NCBI RefSeq assembly: GCF_041154505.1
Contig: NZ_AP028672.1
Coordinates: 5,372,501-5,436,500, forward strand
DNA: 64,000 nucleotides
Reading direction: 5' to 3'
Origin: Acidovorax sp. A79
Lineage (GTDB): Bacteria > Pseudomonadota > Gammaproteobacteria > Burkholderiales > Burkholderiaceae_C
Positions 17,170-27,362 of the stretch are shown piece by piece (within the stretch, counting starts at the first letter, position 1; each line of letters opens with the position of its first letter). The notes beneath the pieces are model-generated. The model was given only the letters and a program-made list of their open reading frames with translations, was not told the DNA's origin and ran no database searches. Both the position numbers and the translations under genes were made by a program.

Positions 17170-17387
17170 GGTATTACGTTTGTAATTACTTGGAGATCAA
17201 CCATCCTTTTGTCGACGGTAACAAGCGCACGGGCTTCGTGGCCGCCGAGCTTTTCCTGCGGCTGAACGGATAGGCGCTCACCGCCGACGATGCATCGTGT
17301 GTGCTCGCCATGCTCGCTGTCGCCGCAGGCGACATCACCGAAGAGGCCTTCGCCGCCTGGCTGCGGGACCACGCCGCCGCTCGTTGA
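17170..17387 (+). pseudogene. Remnant of a Doc/Fic-type toxin gene
   Basis: In one frame the DNA encodes CNYLEINHPFVDGNKRTGFV, carrying the complete Fic/Doc active-site motif HPFxDGNKRTG, then AAELFLRLNG, an in-frame TAG at 17271, and 37 more codons of Doc-like sequence (LTADDA, LAMLAVAAGDITEEAFAAWL) to a TGA at 17385. The 5' half of the gene and any Phd antitoxin are missing: directly upstream is the racemase-family gene. It is a decayed death-on-curing toxin C-terminus, broken by a nonsense codon and a 5' deletion. Its presence marks a former mobile or accessory segment at this point. Confidence 0.8.
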
Positions 17388-17392
17388 TGTCA

Positions 17393-17455
17393 ATTTGAAG
17401 TATTTTCAGGCTCCAGCGCTTATCAAGAAAGCGCGCGTAGCTATGAAAACAGAAG
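17393..17455 (+). repeat. Dispersed short repeat, copy B
   Basis: GGCTCCAGCGCTT, a short spacer, AAGCGCGCGTAGCTATGAAAAC: the same inverted-repeat-plus-AGCTAT pattern as the other copies, slightly degraded in the right arm. It lies between the Doc remnant and the 3' end of nth. Confidence 0.7.
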
Positions 17456-17465
17456 CAATCCGCGC

Positions 17466-18104
17466 TCAGGGCGCCAGTGTCTTCGGCTGGTAGTCGCAAT
17501 ACTCGCTCACCACGCATTCCCAGCAGCGCGGCTTGCGCGCCTGGCACACATAGCGGCCCAGCAGGATGAGCCAGTGGTGCGAGTCCACCGCGTAGGCGAC
17601 GGGCACGCGCTTCATCAGCTGCAATTCCACCGCCAGCGGGTTCCTGCCGGGCGCCAGGCCCGTGCGGTTGCTCACGCGAAAGATGTGCGTGTCGACCGCC
17701 ATGGTGGGCTCGCCGAAGGCCACGTTCAGCACCACATTGGCCGTCTTGCGGCCCACGCCAGGCAGGGCTTCCAGGGCTTCGCGCGTGCGGGGCACCACGC
17801 TGCCGTGCTGCTCCACCAGGATGCGGCAGGTTTCCAGCAGGTTTTTGGCCTTGGTGCGGTACAGGCCGATGGTCTTGATGTAGCCCTCCAGCCCTTCCAG
17901 CCCCAGGTCCAGGATGGCCTGGGGTGTGCCCGCCACCGGGAACAGCTTGCGCGTGGCCTTGTTCACGCCCACATCGGTGGCCTGGGCCGACAGCAGCACG
18001 GCGGCCAGCAGCTCGAACGGGGTGGTGTATTCCAGCTCCGTGTTGGGCATGGGGTTGGCCGCCTTCAGGGTGGCGAAGAAGGGTTCGATCTGCGCGGTTT
18101 TCAT
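17466..18104 (-). CDS. nth: Endonuclease III
   Basis: A 212-residue DNA glycosylase/AP lyase of base-excision repair that removes oxidised pyrimidines. The helix-hairpin-helix is ALPGVGRKTANVVL, with the catalytic lysine in GRKT; the catalytic aspartate is in VDTHIFRVSNR; and the C-terminal 4Fe-4S loop has the exact C-x6-C-x2-C-x5-C spacing (CQARKPRCWECVVSEYC). Its ATG overlaps the TGA of the upstream lysR gene, so its translation is probably coupled to that regulator, an unusual arrangement for nth. Confidence 0.95.
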   Translation of the reverse strand: MKTAQIEPFFATLKAANPMPNTELEYTTPFELLAAVLLSAQATDVGVNKATRKLFPVAGTPQAILDLGLEGLEGYIKTIGLYRTKAKNLLETCRILVEQHGSVVPRTREALEALPGVGRKTANVVLNVAFGEPTMAVDTHIFRVSNRTGLAPGRNPLAVELQLMKRVPVAYAVDSHHWLILLGRYVCQARKPRCWECVVSEYCDYQPKTLAP

Positions 18105-19048
18105 GGGGGAGAGTTTGTTCTGGAGGAATGCGTGGGGTCTGCATTGTCCCGTAGCTGTGTGCGCAAGAACTCCAGGAACATGCGCACGGCCGCCGGCAGG
18201 GTGCGGCCGCTCAGCGTCTGCAGTTCGGCGGCGCGTGCGCTCATGCCGGGCTCGCGGATCTGTGCCGCATGCAGCTCGCCGCGCCGCACGCGGTCGCGCA
18301 CCGTCACTTCGCCCGATATCGACAGCCCGCCGCCGTGCAGCACGAAGTGGGTCAGCGTCTCGAAGTGGTTGCACACCAGCACGGGCTCGAACACCAGGCC
18401 GCGCTGGCTGCAGCCGATGTCGAACAGCTGGCGCACGGTGTTGTCGCGTTCGGGCAGGGCGATGGGGCAGGGGTGCATCTGCGCCAGCGTCACGCTGGGG
18501 AAGCGCGCCAGCGCGTGGTCGGGCCGCATGATCGCGATGACCGGCGAGGCCTCGCGGTGCTGCACGGTGATGTCCCGCTCGGCCGAGCGGCTGTAGGTGA
18601 GGCCGATGTCCGCGTCGCCGTTGAGCACGGCCGTGGTCACCGCCGCCGGGCTGACCACGCGCAGGTGGAACTGGATACCCGGGTACTGCGTGCGGAACTG
18701 CGCCATCACGCGTGGCAAAAATTCGATGGCAAAACCGGCTGAACTGCACAGCCGCACCCGCCCCGTGTGCAGCCCCTGCAGCGCCTGGATGTCCGAGACC
18801 ACGCGGTCGGCCTCCAGCGCGCCGCGCCGCGCGTGCGCGGCCAGCAGCTCGCCCGCCGCGCTGGGCGCCATGCCACGCGGACGGCGGTCGAACAGCGGCA
18901 CGCCCAGCAGGTCTTCGAGCGCCGCCACCTGCCGGCTCACGGCCGAGGGCGACACATGCAGGCGCGTGGCGGCTTCGCTCACCGACCCGCTGCGCACCAC
19001 CTCCAGAAAGTAGCGCAGGGCCGTGTCCTGCAGGCGGCTTGAGAGCAT
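18101..19048 (-). CDS. LysR-family transcriptional regulator
   Basis: A 315-residue regulator. The N-terminal helix-turn-helix is SVSEAATRLHVSPSAVSRQVAALEDLLG at residues 22-50; the remaining 230 residues form a periplasmic-binding-like effector domain. It diverges from the amidase gene and so probably controls the amidase and Bug-receptor genes. A T-N11-A palindrome lies 20 bases upstream of its start. Start ATG 19048 places the helix-turn-helix at the usual distance from the N-terminus. Its stop codon overlaps the nth start. Confidence 0.88.
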   Translation of the reverse strand: MLSSRLQDTALRYFLEVVRSGSVSEAATRLHVSPSAVSRQVAALEDLLGVPLFDRRPRGMAPSAAGELLAAHARRGALEADRVVSDIQALQGLHTGRVRLCSSAGFAIEFLPRVMAQFRTQYPGIQFHLRVVSPAAVTTAVLNGDADIGLTYSRSAERDITVQHREASPVIAIMRPDHALARFPSVTLAQMHPCPIALPERDNTVRQLFDIGCSQRGLVFEPVLVCNHFETLTHFVLHGGGLSISGEVTVRDRVRRGELHAAQIREPGMSARAAELQTLSGRTLPAAVRMFLEFLRTQLRDNADPTHSSRTNSPP

Positions 19049-19068
19049 GGGAGGCCTGGGTGTGTGGT

Positions 19069-19083
19069 TTGCGTAAAGCGCAA
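19069..19083. promoter_or_regulatory. LysR-type binding box
   Basis: TTGCGTAAAGCGCAA is a perfect inverted repeat with five-base arms and a five-base centre, and contains the T-N11-A core expected of LysR-regulator sites. It lies in the 95-nt gap between the divergent lysR and amidase genes. Binding is inferred from form and position only. Confidence 0.55.
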
Positions 19084-19143
19084 CGATAACCTCAGAAATC
19101 GTCGATTGTCGAAACGCAAGCGGCTGCTTATGCTGACTTCCCA

Positions 19144-20628
19144 ATGACACATTCGCCCGCAACCCCCTTGCACCCCCAGACCAGCACCCCGCCCGGCGGC
19201 ATCGTGGCCCGCACGGCCGTGGGCCTGTCACACGCCATCCATGCCCGCGAGGTGTCGTGCGTCGAGGTGCTCGATGCCTACCTGGCCCAGATCGACCGGC
19301 TGAACCCGGTGGTCAATGCCGTGGTGGCCCTGGCCGACCGCGATGCGCTGCACACCCTGGCTGCCGAGCGCGATGCGCAACTGGCGCGCGGCGAGAGCCT
19401 GGGGCCGCTGCACGGCTTTCCGCAGGCGCCCAAGGACATCATGCCCGCCGCCGGCATGGTCACCACACGCGGTTCGCCCATCTTCGCGGGCCAGGTCTCT
19501 GCCACCGACGCCGTGGTGTTCGAGCGCATGCGTGCCAGCGGCGCGCTCTTCGTGGGCCGAACCAACTCGCCCGAGTTCGGCCTGGGCGGGCACACCTACA
19601 ACCCGGTGTATGGCACCACGCGCAATGCCTTCGACCCGGCCGTGTCGGCGGGCGGCAGCAGCGGCGGGGCGGCGGTGGCCGTGGCGCTGCACATGCTGCC
19701 GGTGGCCGACGGCTCGGACATGATGGGATCACTGCGCACGCCGGCGGCGTTCAACAACGTGTACGGGCTGCGCACCTCGTTCGGCCTGGTGCCGCACGGC
19801 CCGACGGAGGAGGTGTTCTTCCAGCAGTTCAGCGTGGCGGGCCCCATGGCGCGCAACATCCCGGACCTGGCGCTGCTGCTGTCGGTGCAGGCGGGCTTCG
19901 ATGCGCGGCTGCCGCTCACCCGCCGGCACGAGGACGTGGCCTTGCTGGGCCAGCCGCTGGAGCGTGGCTTCCACGGCGCGCGCATCGGCTGGCTGGGCGA
20001 CCTGGGCGGGCACCTGCCCACCGAGCCCGGCGTGCTGGCCACCTGCGAGCAGGCGCTGGCGCACTTCCGCACGGTGGGCTGCACGGTGGAATCCGTGGTG
20101 CCCGCGTTCGACATGGAGCAGCTGTGGAACGCCTGGATCGACCTGCGCAGCTTCAGCGTGGCGGGTGCCAACGCAGGCCTGTACCGCAACCCCGCCACGC
20201 ACTCGCTGCTCAAGCCTGAGGCGGTGTGGGAGATCGAGCGCGGCATGCGCCTCACGGCGCTGCAGGTGTACGACGCGGCCCGCGTACGCAGTGCCTGGTA
20301 TCAGATGCTGCGCGGCCTGTTCGAGCAATTCGATTTTCTGGTGCTGCCCGCCGCGCAGGTTTTTCCGTTCAACGCCGGGCTGGACTGGCCGCACGATGTG
20401 GCAGGCCGCACCATGGACACCTACCACCGCTGGATGGAAACCGTGGTGCCCGCCACCATGGCCGGCCTGCCTGCACTGGCAGTACCCGCCGGCTTCGGGC
20501 CTGGTGGACTGCCTGCCGGGCTGCAGATCATCGGCCCGGCGCAGGCCGATGCCGCCGTGCTGCAGATAGGGCACGCATACGACCGGGCCAGTGGCTACGC
20601 CCGTGTGGCGAGCCCCTTGCTGGGTTGA
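19144..20628 (+). CDS. Amidase-signature family amidase
   Basis: A 494-residue hydrolase of the GatA/AmiE-signature superfamily that cleaves carboxamides to acids and ammonia. The Ser-cisSer-Lys triad is intact: lysine in FPQAPKDI, cis-serine in the SAGGSSGGAAVA glycine-serine stretch, and the nucleophile within DGSDMMGSLRTPA. There is no GatB partner, so it is not the tRNA amidotransferase subunit. It is divergent from lysR and is followed 78 nt later by a Bug-type receptor, suggesting an uptake-and-hydrolysis unit for an amide. The substrate is not predictable. Confidence 0.9.
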   Translation: MTHSPATPLHPQTSTPPGGIVARTAVGLSHAIHAREVSCVEVLDAYLAQIDRLNPVVNAVVALADRDALHTLAAERDAQLARGESLGPLHGFPQAPKDIMPAAGMVTTRGSPIFAGQVSATDAVVFERMRASGALFVGRTNSPEFGLGGHTYNPVYGTTRNAFDPAVSAGGSSGGAAVAVALHMLPVADGSDMMGSLRTPAAFNNVYGLRTSFGLVPHGPTEEVFFQQFSVAGPMARNIPDLALLLSVQAGFDARLPLTRRHEDVALLGQPLERGFHGARIGWLGDLGGHLPTEPGVLATCEQALAHFRTVGCTVESVVPAFDMEQLWNAWIDLRSFSVAGANAGLYRNPATHSLLKPEAVWEIERGMRLTALQVYDAARVRSAWYQMLRGLFEQFDFLVLPAAQVFPFNAGLDWPHDVAGRTMDTYHRWMETVVPATMAGLPALAVPAGFGPGGLPAGLQIIGPAQADAAVLQIGHAYDRASGYARVASPLLG

Positions 20629-20706
20629 TGGGCCCCGTTCCGTTCCACGTTTTATATGCCTTCCCCTGCCGCCTTTCCCGCATTTTCTTGACCGGAGAAC
20701 TTCCCC

Positions 20707-21690
20707 ATGCCCTTGCCGCGCTCCCGCTTCATCTCGTGCCTTCTGGCCAGCGCGTTCGCGCTGGCCGCGCCCGCCGTGGCGTTGGCGCAGACCTATCCCG
20801 ACCGCCCTGTGAAGCTGGTCGTTCCGTTCGCACCCGGCGGAGCCACGGACATCCTGGGGCGCCTGCTGGCCACGGCGATGGGCGAACGCCTGGGGCAGCC
20901 CATGGTGGTGGAGAACAAGCCCGGCGCGGGCACGGTGGTGGCCGCGTCGCTGGTGGCCAAGGCCCCGGCCGATGGCTACACCCTGCTGCTGGGCGCCAAT
21001 ACCACGCTCACCATGAACCCCGCCATCCGCACCAACCTGCCGTACGACCCCGTGCGCAGCTTCACGCCCATCGGCATGGTGGCGGACATGGGGCTGCTGC
21101 TGGTGGCCCACAACGATGTGCAGGGCAGCACGCTCAAGGACATCGTGGCCCAGGCCAAGGCCGCGCCGGACAAGTTCTCGTACGGCTCCTACGGCACGGG
21201 CTCGTCGGTGCACTTCGGCGCCGAGATGCTCAAGGCCACCGCGGGCTTTCCGATGATGCACGTGCCCTTCAACGGCAGCTCGCCCAACCTCACGGCGCTG
21301 ATGGGCGGGCAGGTGCAGCTGGCGGTGGACACGGTGGTGGCCTCCACCCCGCTCATCAAGGCCGGCAAGATCAAGCCCATCGCCGTGCTGAGCCCGCAGC
21401 GCCTGCCGCTGCTGCCCAACGTGCCCACGGTGGCCGAGAGCGGCTACCCGGGCTTCGACATGGGGTCGTGGTTCGCGTTCGTCGCGCCCGCCGGCCTGCC
21501 CGCACCGGTGCAGAAAAAGCTGGAGAAGGCCCTGGCCGACACCATGGCCTCCGCCGAGTTCAAGAAGAAGCTGGTGGACATCGGCATGACCCCCGCCTGG
21601 GGCAACGGCGATGCGCTGCGCGCCCGCATCGAGCGCGAGCTGCCGCTGATGCGCGCCGTGGCGGCGCGGGCGGACATCCGCGTCGACTGA
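20707..21690 (+). CDS. Bug-family periplasmic solute receptor (TctC-like)
   Basis: A 327-residue protein with a Sec leader at residues 1-27 cleaved after ALA, then the family opening QTYPDRPVKLVVPFAPGG. Central motifs GYTLLLGANTT, YDPVRSFTPI and VPFNGSSP are those of the tripartite tricarboxylate receptor family, which is highly expanded in Bordetella, Acidovorax and Comamonas. No TctA/TctB membrane genes are nearby, so it must share a transporter encoded elsewhere or serve as an orphan sensor. Its position after the amidase suggests it binds an amide or the carboxylic acid product. Confidence 0.9.
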   Translation: MPLPRSRFISCLLASAFALAAPAVALAQTYPDRPVKLVVPFAPGGATDILGRLLATAMGERLGQPMVVENKPGAGTVVAASLVAKAPADGYTLLLGANTTLTMNPAIRTNLPYDPVRSFTPIGMVADMGLLLVAHNDVQGSTLKDIVAQAKAAPDKFSYGSYGTGSSVHFGAEMLKATAGFPMMHVPFNGSSPNLTALMGGQVQLAVDTVVASTPLIKAGKIKPIAVLSPQRLPLLPNVPTVAESGYPGFDMGSWFAFVAPAGLPAPVQKKLEKALADTMASAEFKKKLVDIGMTPAWGNGDALRARIERELPLMRAVAARADIRVD

Positions 21691-21701
21691 GGGCGAGGGT
21701 T

Positions 21702-22178
21702 TCAGGCGGTGCTCTGCACCGCCAGGCACAGCCAGCAGGGAAACGCCCCGGTGGCGGGGTTGACGGCGAAGTGCTCGTCATAGACCTCGACGGCGGGCCG
21801 CGCGGCCACTTCCCAGCCTTCGGGGATCTGCCCCGGGGCCATCATTCCCGCCCAGGCCGCACCGATCTCGGGCCCGGTGCCGACGAACTGCAAACAGGCG
21901 TAGTCGCCGCCCGGAAAGTCCTGTACCAGCGCCTCGGTGCCCGTGCGCAACCCGACGCCCACCTGCACGCAGGCGTCGTAGCGGCATTGCGCGGGCGGTG
22001 TGCAGGCGGGGTTGTCCAGGCTGATGCCGTAGTACCTGGGGCGTGGCTCGGCGAGGCCATGGGCCGCGCACCATTGGCCAAAGCGATCCCACAGCTGCGT
22101 GAGCGACGGGCCGTAGGGGCCGGTCTGGCGCATGTAGGCAAGGCGCATCGGGGGCAACTGGCGGATGTCGAGGGGCAT
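21702..22178 (-). CDS. GyrI-like/SbmC effector-binding domain protein
   Basis: A 158-residue stand-alone small-molecule-binding domain of the GyrI/AraC-effector type. The family opening is visible as MRLAYMRQTGPYGPS, followed by RYYGISLDNP and YDACVQVG, and ending in a strand with FPCWLCLA. Stand-alone members bind hydrophobic or cationic compounds and some inhibit gyrase or hydrolyse ligands. The ATG at 22178 is preceded by an AGGA; a longer frame upstream lacks family similarity. It stands between two opposite-strand genes and has no functional neighbours. Confidence 0.75.
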   Translation of the reverse strand: MPLDIRQLPPMRLAYMRQTGPYGPSLTQLWDRFGQWCAAHGLAEPRPRYYGISLDNPACTPPAQCRYDACVQVGVGLRTGTEALVQDFPGGDYACLQFVGTGPEIGAAWAGMMAPGQIPEGWEVAARPAVEVYDEHFAVNPATGAFPCWLCLAVQSTA

Positions 22179-22303
22179 GGGTGGTCCTGGATGGGGTTGC
22201 GGTAGGGAGGGCGCTTTTGTGCCTTGCAGTCTAAGCCGCAGGAAACCTGCTCGGCAATTGGCGACAATGCGGGAATCCTTTGCCACCCATTTTTGTCCAC
22301 GCC

Positions 22304-23494
22304 ATGCAATTCGCCGACCGCCTGAACAATGTAGAAACCTCCGCCATCCGTGAGCTTTTCAAGCTGCTGGGCAAGCCCGGCATCATCAGCTTCGCGGGTG
22401 GCTTCCCCGACAGCGCGATGTTCGACGTGGAAGGCATCCGCGCTGCCAGCAACGCCGCCCTGGCCGAAGAACCCGGCGCCGCGCTGCAGTACGGCGCGAC
22501 CGAAGGCTACAACCCCCTGCGCGAGCAACTGGCCGCCTTCATGGCCAGCAAGGGCGCCCAGGACGTGGCGGCCGACAACCTCATCGTCACCACCGGCAGC
22601 CAGCAGGCGCTGGACCTGCTGGGCAAGACCCTCATCAGTCCCGGCGACAAGGTCATCGTGGAAGGCCCGACCTTCCTGGCCACCATCCAGTGCTTTCGCC
22701 TGTACGGCGCCGAACTCATCAGCGCGCCCATCGACGGCAACGGCGTGAAGACCGACGAGCTGGAAAAGCTCATCGCCGAACACAAGCCCAAGTTCGTCTA
22801 CCTCATCCCCACCTTCGGCAACCCCAGCGGCGCCATGCTGAGTCTGGAGCGCCGCAAGGCCGTGCTGGAGATGGCCGTGAAGCACAACACCCTGATCGTC
22901 GAGGACGACCCCTACGGCGACCTGTACTTCGGCGACGCACCGCCCCCCAGCCTGCTCAACCTGTCGGCCAGCGTGCCCGGCAGCCGCGAGCTGCTGGTGC
23001 ACTGCGGCAGCTTGAGCAAGGTGCTGTCACCCGGCCTGCGCGTGGGCTGGATGATTGCCCCGGCCGAGCTGCTGGCCAAGGCCACCATGTGCAAGCAGTT
23101 CAGCGATGCGCACACCAGCACCTTCGCCCAGGCCACGGCCGCCCAATACCTCAAGGCCGGCCGCATGCCCGGCACGCTGGCGAACGTGCGCAAGGTGTAT
23201 GCCGAACGCGCCCAGGCCATGGGCGATGCGCTCCGCAAGGAGCTGGGCGGCGCCATCGAGTTCGTGCAGCCCCAGGGCGGCCTGTTCGTGTGGGCGCGCC
23301 TCACGGGCGCGGGTGGCAAGGTGGCCGACGGCAATGTGCTGGCCCAGCGCGCGATTGAAAAGGGCGTGGCCTTCGTGCCCGGCACGCCGTTCTTCTGCGC
23401 CAACCCCGACCACGCCACGCTGCGCCTGTCGTTCGCGACGGCCGACGTGGAAAAGATCCGCGAAGGCGTGGCGCGCCTCGGCCAGGCCCTCTGA
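22304..23494 (+). CDS. PLP-dependent aminotransferase (2-aminoadipate/MocR-type class I)
   Basis: A 396-residue aminotransferase of fold type I resembling LysN/2-aminoadipate and aromatic aminotransferases. Features are ISFAGGFPDSAMF at the substrate entry, the LQYGATEGYNPLRE segment, VTTGSQQALDLLG, the PTFGNPSG turn, the IVEDDPYGDLYF PLP aspartate region, and the PLP-lysine in GSLSKVLSPGLRVGW. There is no N-terminal GntR helix-turn-helix, so it is an enzyme and not a MocR regulator. slyX follows after 7 nt. The precise amino donor is uncertain. Confidence 0.88.
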   Translation: MQFADRLNNVETSAIRELFKLLGKPGIISFAGGFPDSAMFDVEGIRAASNAALAEEPGAALQYGATEGYNPLREQLAAFMASKGAQDVAADNLIVTTGSQQALDLLGKTLISPGDKVIVEGPTFLATIQCFRLYGAELISAPIDGNGVKTDELEKLIAEHKPKFVYLIPTFGNPSGAMLSLERRKAVLEMAVKHNTLIVEDDPYGDLYFGDAPPPSLLNLSASVPGSRELLVHCGSLSKVLSPGLRVGWMIAPAELLAKATMCKQFSDAHTSTFAQATAAQYLKAGRMPGTLANVRKVYAERAQAMGDALRKELGGAIEFVQPQGGLFVWARLTGAGGKVADGNVLAQRAIEKGVAFVPGTPFFCANPDHATLRLSFATADVEKIREGVARLGQAL

Positions 23495-23501
23495 AGCGTC
23501 G

Positions 23502-23729
23502 ATGTCGGACGCCAACGATCTCGCCCAGATTCTCCAGCGCCTGGAAAGCCTGGAGATCAAGGCCAGCTTCACCGAAGACCTGCTGGACCAGCTGAACATG
23601 ACCATCTACCAGCAGCAGCAACTGATCGATCGGTTGACGCACGAGGTCATCCAGCTGCGCCAGCAGGCGCCCGAGGGCGGCTCGAACGGCCCGCGCAACC
23701 TGCGCGACGAGCTGCCGCCGCATTACTGA
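23502..23729 (+). CDS. slyX: SlyX family protein
   Basis: A 75-residue coiled-coil protein. The family pattern is clear: LESLEIKASFTEDLLDQLN, then YQQQQLIDRLTHEVIQLRQQ, and a short C-terminal tail ending LPPHY. SlyX is widespread in proteobacteria, often near slyD, and its role is unknown. Here it follows the aminotransferase by 7 nt and is convergent with a TetR gene. Confidence 0.85.
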   Translation: MSDANDLAQILQRLESLEIKASFTEDLLDQLNMTIYQQQQLIDRLTHEVIQLRQQAPEGGSNGPRNLRDELPPHY

Positions 23730-23738
23730 TCTAGCGAT

Positions 23739-24371
23739 CTAGGCTTTCACGGACCGCCAGGCCGCATCCGCCAACTCCGCGCGGTACGTGGTGGGCGAGG
23801 GCAGGCCGCCCTGGCCAGCGTTGCCCGACAGCCACGCCCTGCAATAGCTCTGCACCGGGCCCATGACCAGCGACGGCATCAGTTCGCAAGGCAGGTCGCG
23901 CAGCGCGCCCGATTGGCGGTGCGGCTCGAACCAGGCCACCAGCGCCTGGTTGCGGCCCCGCGCCGCCTCGGCCAGGTCGGCGGTGCGCGGGCCTGCGGCC
24001 ACGGCGCCGCGCGCCTGGAACAGGAAACGTGCCCGCTCGGGTTGTGCCACCGCCCAGTCCAGATAGCCCGTGACCAGGGCCGACACGCCCGCCTCGACGC
24101 CCTGGGCGGCATCCAGCTGCGCCTGCACGCTGCGCGACTGGTCGTGAAAGATGTCGAAGAACAGCGCCGCCACGATGCCGTCGCGGTTGCCGAAGTGGTG
24201 ATAAATGCTGCCGACGCTGGCCCCGCAGCGGGCGCGCACCCCGTCGATGGTGACAGCATCCACGCCGCCTTCGGCCGCGCAGGCGAGGGCGGCGTTCAGG
24301 ATGTCCTGGCGGCGGTCGGTGGCGGCCTCGGCAGGGGATGAGGTGGGGGGCGGGGAATTGCGGCTTGCCAT
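23739..24371 (-). CDS. TetR-family transcriptional regulator
   Basis: A 210-residue repressor. The helix-turn-helix is at residues 20-66, with VTIDGVRARCGASVGSIYHHFGNRDGIVAALF as the canonical second half. The C-terminal domain is ligand binding and not assignable. It diverges from the flavoenzyme gene with only 53 nt between start codons, and that gap is filled by a symmetric TTCTAG array. It therefore very probably represses both itself and the flavoenzyme gene. Confidence 0.9.
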   Translation of the reverse strand: MASRNSPPPTSSPAEAATDRRQDILNAALACAAEGGVDAVTIDGVRARCGASVGSIYHHFGNRDGIVAALFFDIFHDQSRSVQAQLDAAQGVEAGVSALVTGYLDWAVAQPERARFLFQARGAVAAGPRTADLAEAARGRNQALVAWFEPHRQSGALRDLPCELMPSLVMGPVQSYCRAWLSGNAGQGGLPSPTTYRAELADAAWRSVKA

Positions 24372-24380
24372 GGAATGTGA

Positions 24381-24412
24381 TTCTAGAATAAAGTTCTAGA
24401 AAATACTTCTAG
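24381..24412. promoter_or_regulatory. TetR operator: three TTCTAG units with 13-bp period
   Basis: TTCTAG occurs at 24381, 24394 and 24407, exactly 13 bp apart. Read as inverted repeats this gives two overlapping 17-bp palindromes, CTAGAA-N5-TTCTAG (24383-24399 and 24396-24412), sharing the middle unit. Such overlapping sites fit cooperative binding by two TetR dimers. It fills the 53-nt gap between the divergent tetR and flavoenzyme genes and must overlap their promoters. Confidence 0.75.
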
Positions 24413-26530
<2,118 letters not shown>

Positions 26531-26544
26531 GGCGAGTGAAGCCG

Positions 26545-26611
26545 GTTTTTAAGAAAAACAGGCCGCCAGCGCTGGATAGGAAAGCGCTGGCAGCTATTAT
26601 TTTGATAGTGT
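26545..26611 (+). repeat. Dispersed short repeat, copy C
   Basis: The best-formed copy: GGCCGCCAGCGCT, a spacer of eight bases, AAAGCGCTGGCAGCTATTATTTTGATAG. The arms CCAGCGCT and AGCGCTGG pair perfectly. It lies between convergent genes, may act as their terminator, and its right end supplies the last residues and the stop codon of the exonuclease gene on the other strand. Confidence 0.8.
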
Positions 26612-27280
26612 CTGGCCGACGGCCGATGTCCCCCGCTGCGCGGCAGAACTCTCGAGTGCATTGAACACCCGCAGCGCGGCCCACGCATCGTTGGCCGCGT
26701 AGACCAGCTGGGCCTCCGTCAGCCGGGCGTTGGCCCAGTTCGAGGTGGCGGCCTTCTTGGACTTGATGAAGCGCCGGTTGAACAGCACGGCCACCGCGCC
26801 CTTCACACCCATGTCCTTGCGATAGCCGCGCTGGCGGAACACGGTGTTGAGTTCCAGCACATCGGCCGGCTGCACGCCCAGCTTGTGCTGGATGCGTTTG
26901 GTGTCGTCCCCCAGGCCAAAGCCCGCCTTGGTCACGCCGCGCAGGGCCAGCAGCTCGGCCACGCGCGCGCGGCAGCCGGGGTCGTGCAGCTGGAAGACCC
27001 AGGCGGTGTCGAGCGTGGCCAGCTGCACGATGTGGGGCCCGTCGGACTGTTCGCCCTGCACGAAGGTGGGCTTGGATTCGGTGTCGAACCCCCACGCGCT
27101 GGCCGCCGCCAGGGCATCGCAGGCCTTGTCGGCCTGCTCCGGGGTGGAGACGAGGGCGATGCGGTCGGTGCCCAGGCGCTCGAAGGGTTCCAGCAGGGCG
27201 ATCTGGTCTTTGCCGGGGGTGGCGTGGTGGGCGGCGCGCGAAGGCGGGTGGGGGTGCCGGGGAGGGGGTGGTGCCGTCAT
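26597..27280 (-). CDS. 3'-5' exonuclease, DEDDy (RNase D/WRN-exonuclease) type
   Basis: A 227-residue single-domain exonuclease. The four acidic residues and tyrosine of the DEDDy family are visible: Exo I in WGFDTESKP, Exo II in AGFGLGDDTKRI, Exo III in LVYAANDAWAAL. There is no HRDC domain, so it is shorter than RNase D and resembles the stand-alone exonucleases of plant WRN type. The first 25 residues are Pro/His rich and probably disordered. The last few residues (QTLSK) and the stop are encoded by repeat copy C. DNA or RNA could be the substrate. Confidence 0.82.
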   Translation of the reverse strand: MTAPPPPRHPHPPSRAAHHATPGKDQIALLEPFERLGTDRIALVSTPEQADKACDALAAASAWGFDTESKPTFVQGEQSDGPHIVQLATLDTAWVFQLHDPGCRARVAELLALRGVTKAGFGLGDDTKRIQHKLGVQPADVLELNTVFRQRGYRKDMGVKGAVAVLFNRRFIKSKKAATSNWANARLTEAQLVYAANDAWAALRVFNALESSAAQRGTSAVGQTLSK

Positions 27281-27362
27281 GGGCCCATTGTGCCGTGCGG
27301 GCCCTGGAGCCCCGACGTGCCCGCGCCCAGAGGCCGGGCCCCTCCGCCTGCGTGCCGGCCTC

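Noticed and set aside
19729..21729. Long minus-strand frame across the amidase and Bug receptor genes
   Set aside because: Composition artefact; would require two well-supported genes to be false.
23730..23738. Repeated GATCTAG between slyX and tetR as a regulatory element
   Set aside because: Only a seven-base direct repeat in the gap between convergent genes; too short and in the wrong place for an operator.
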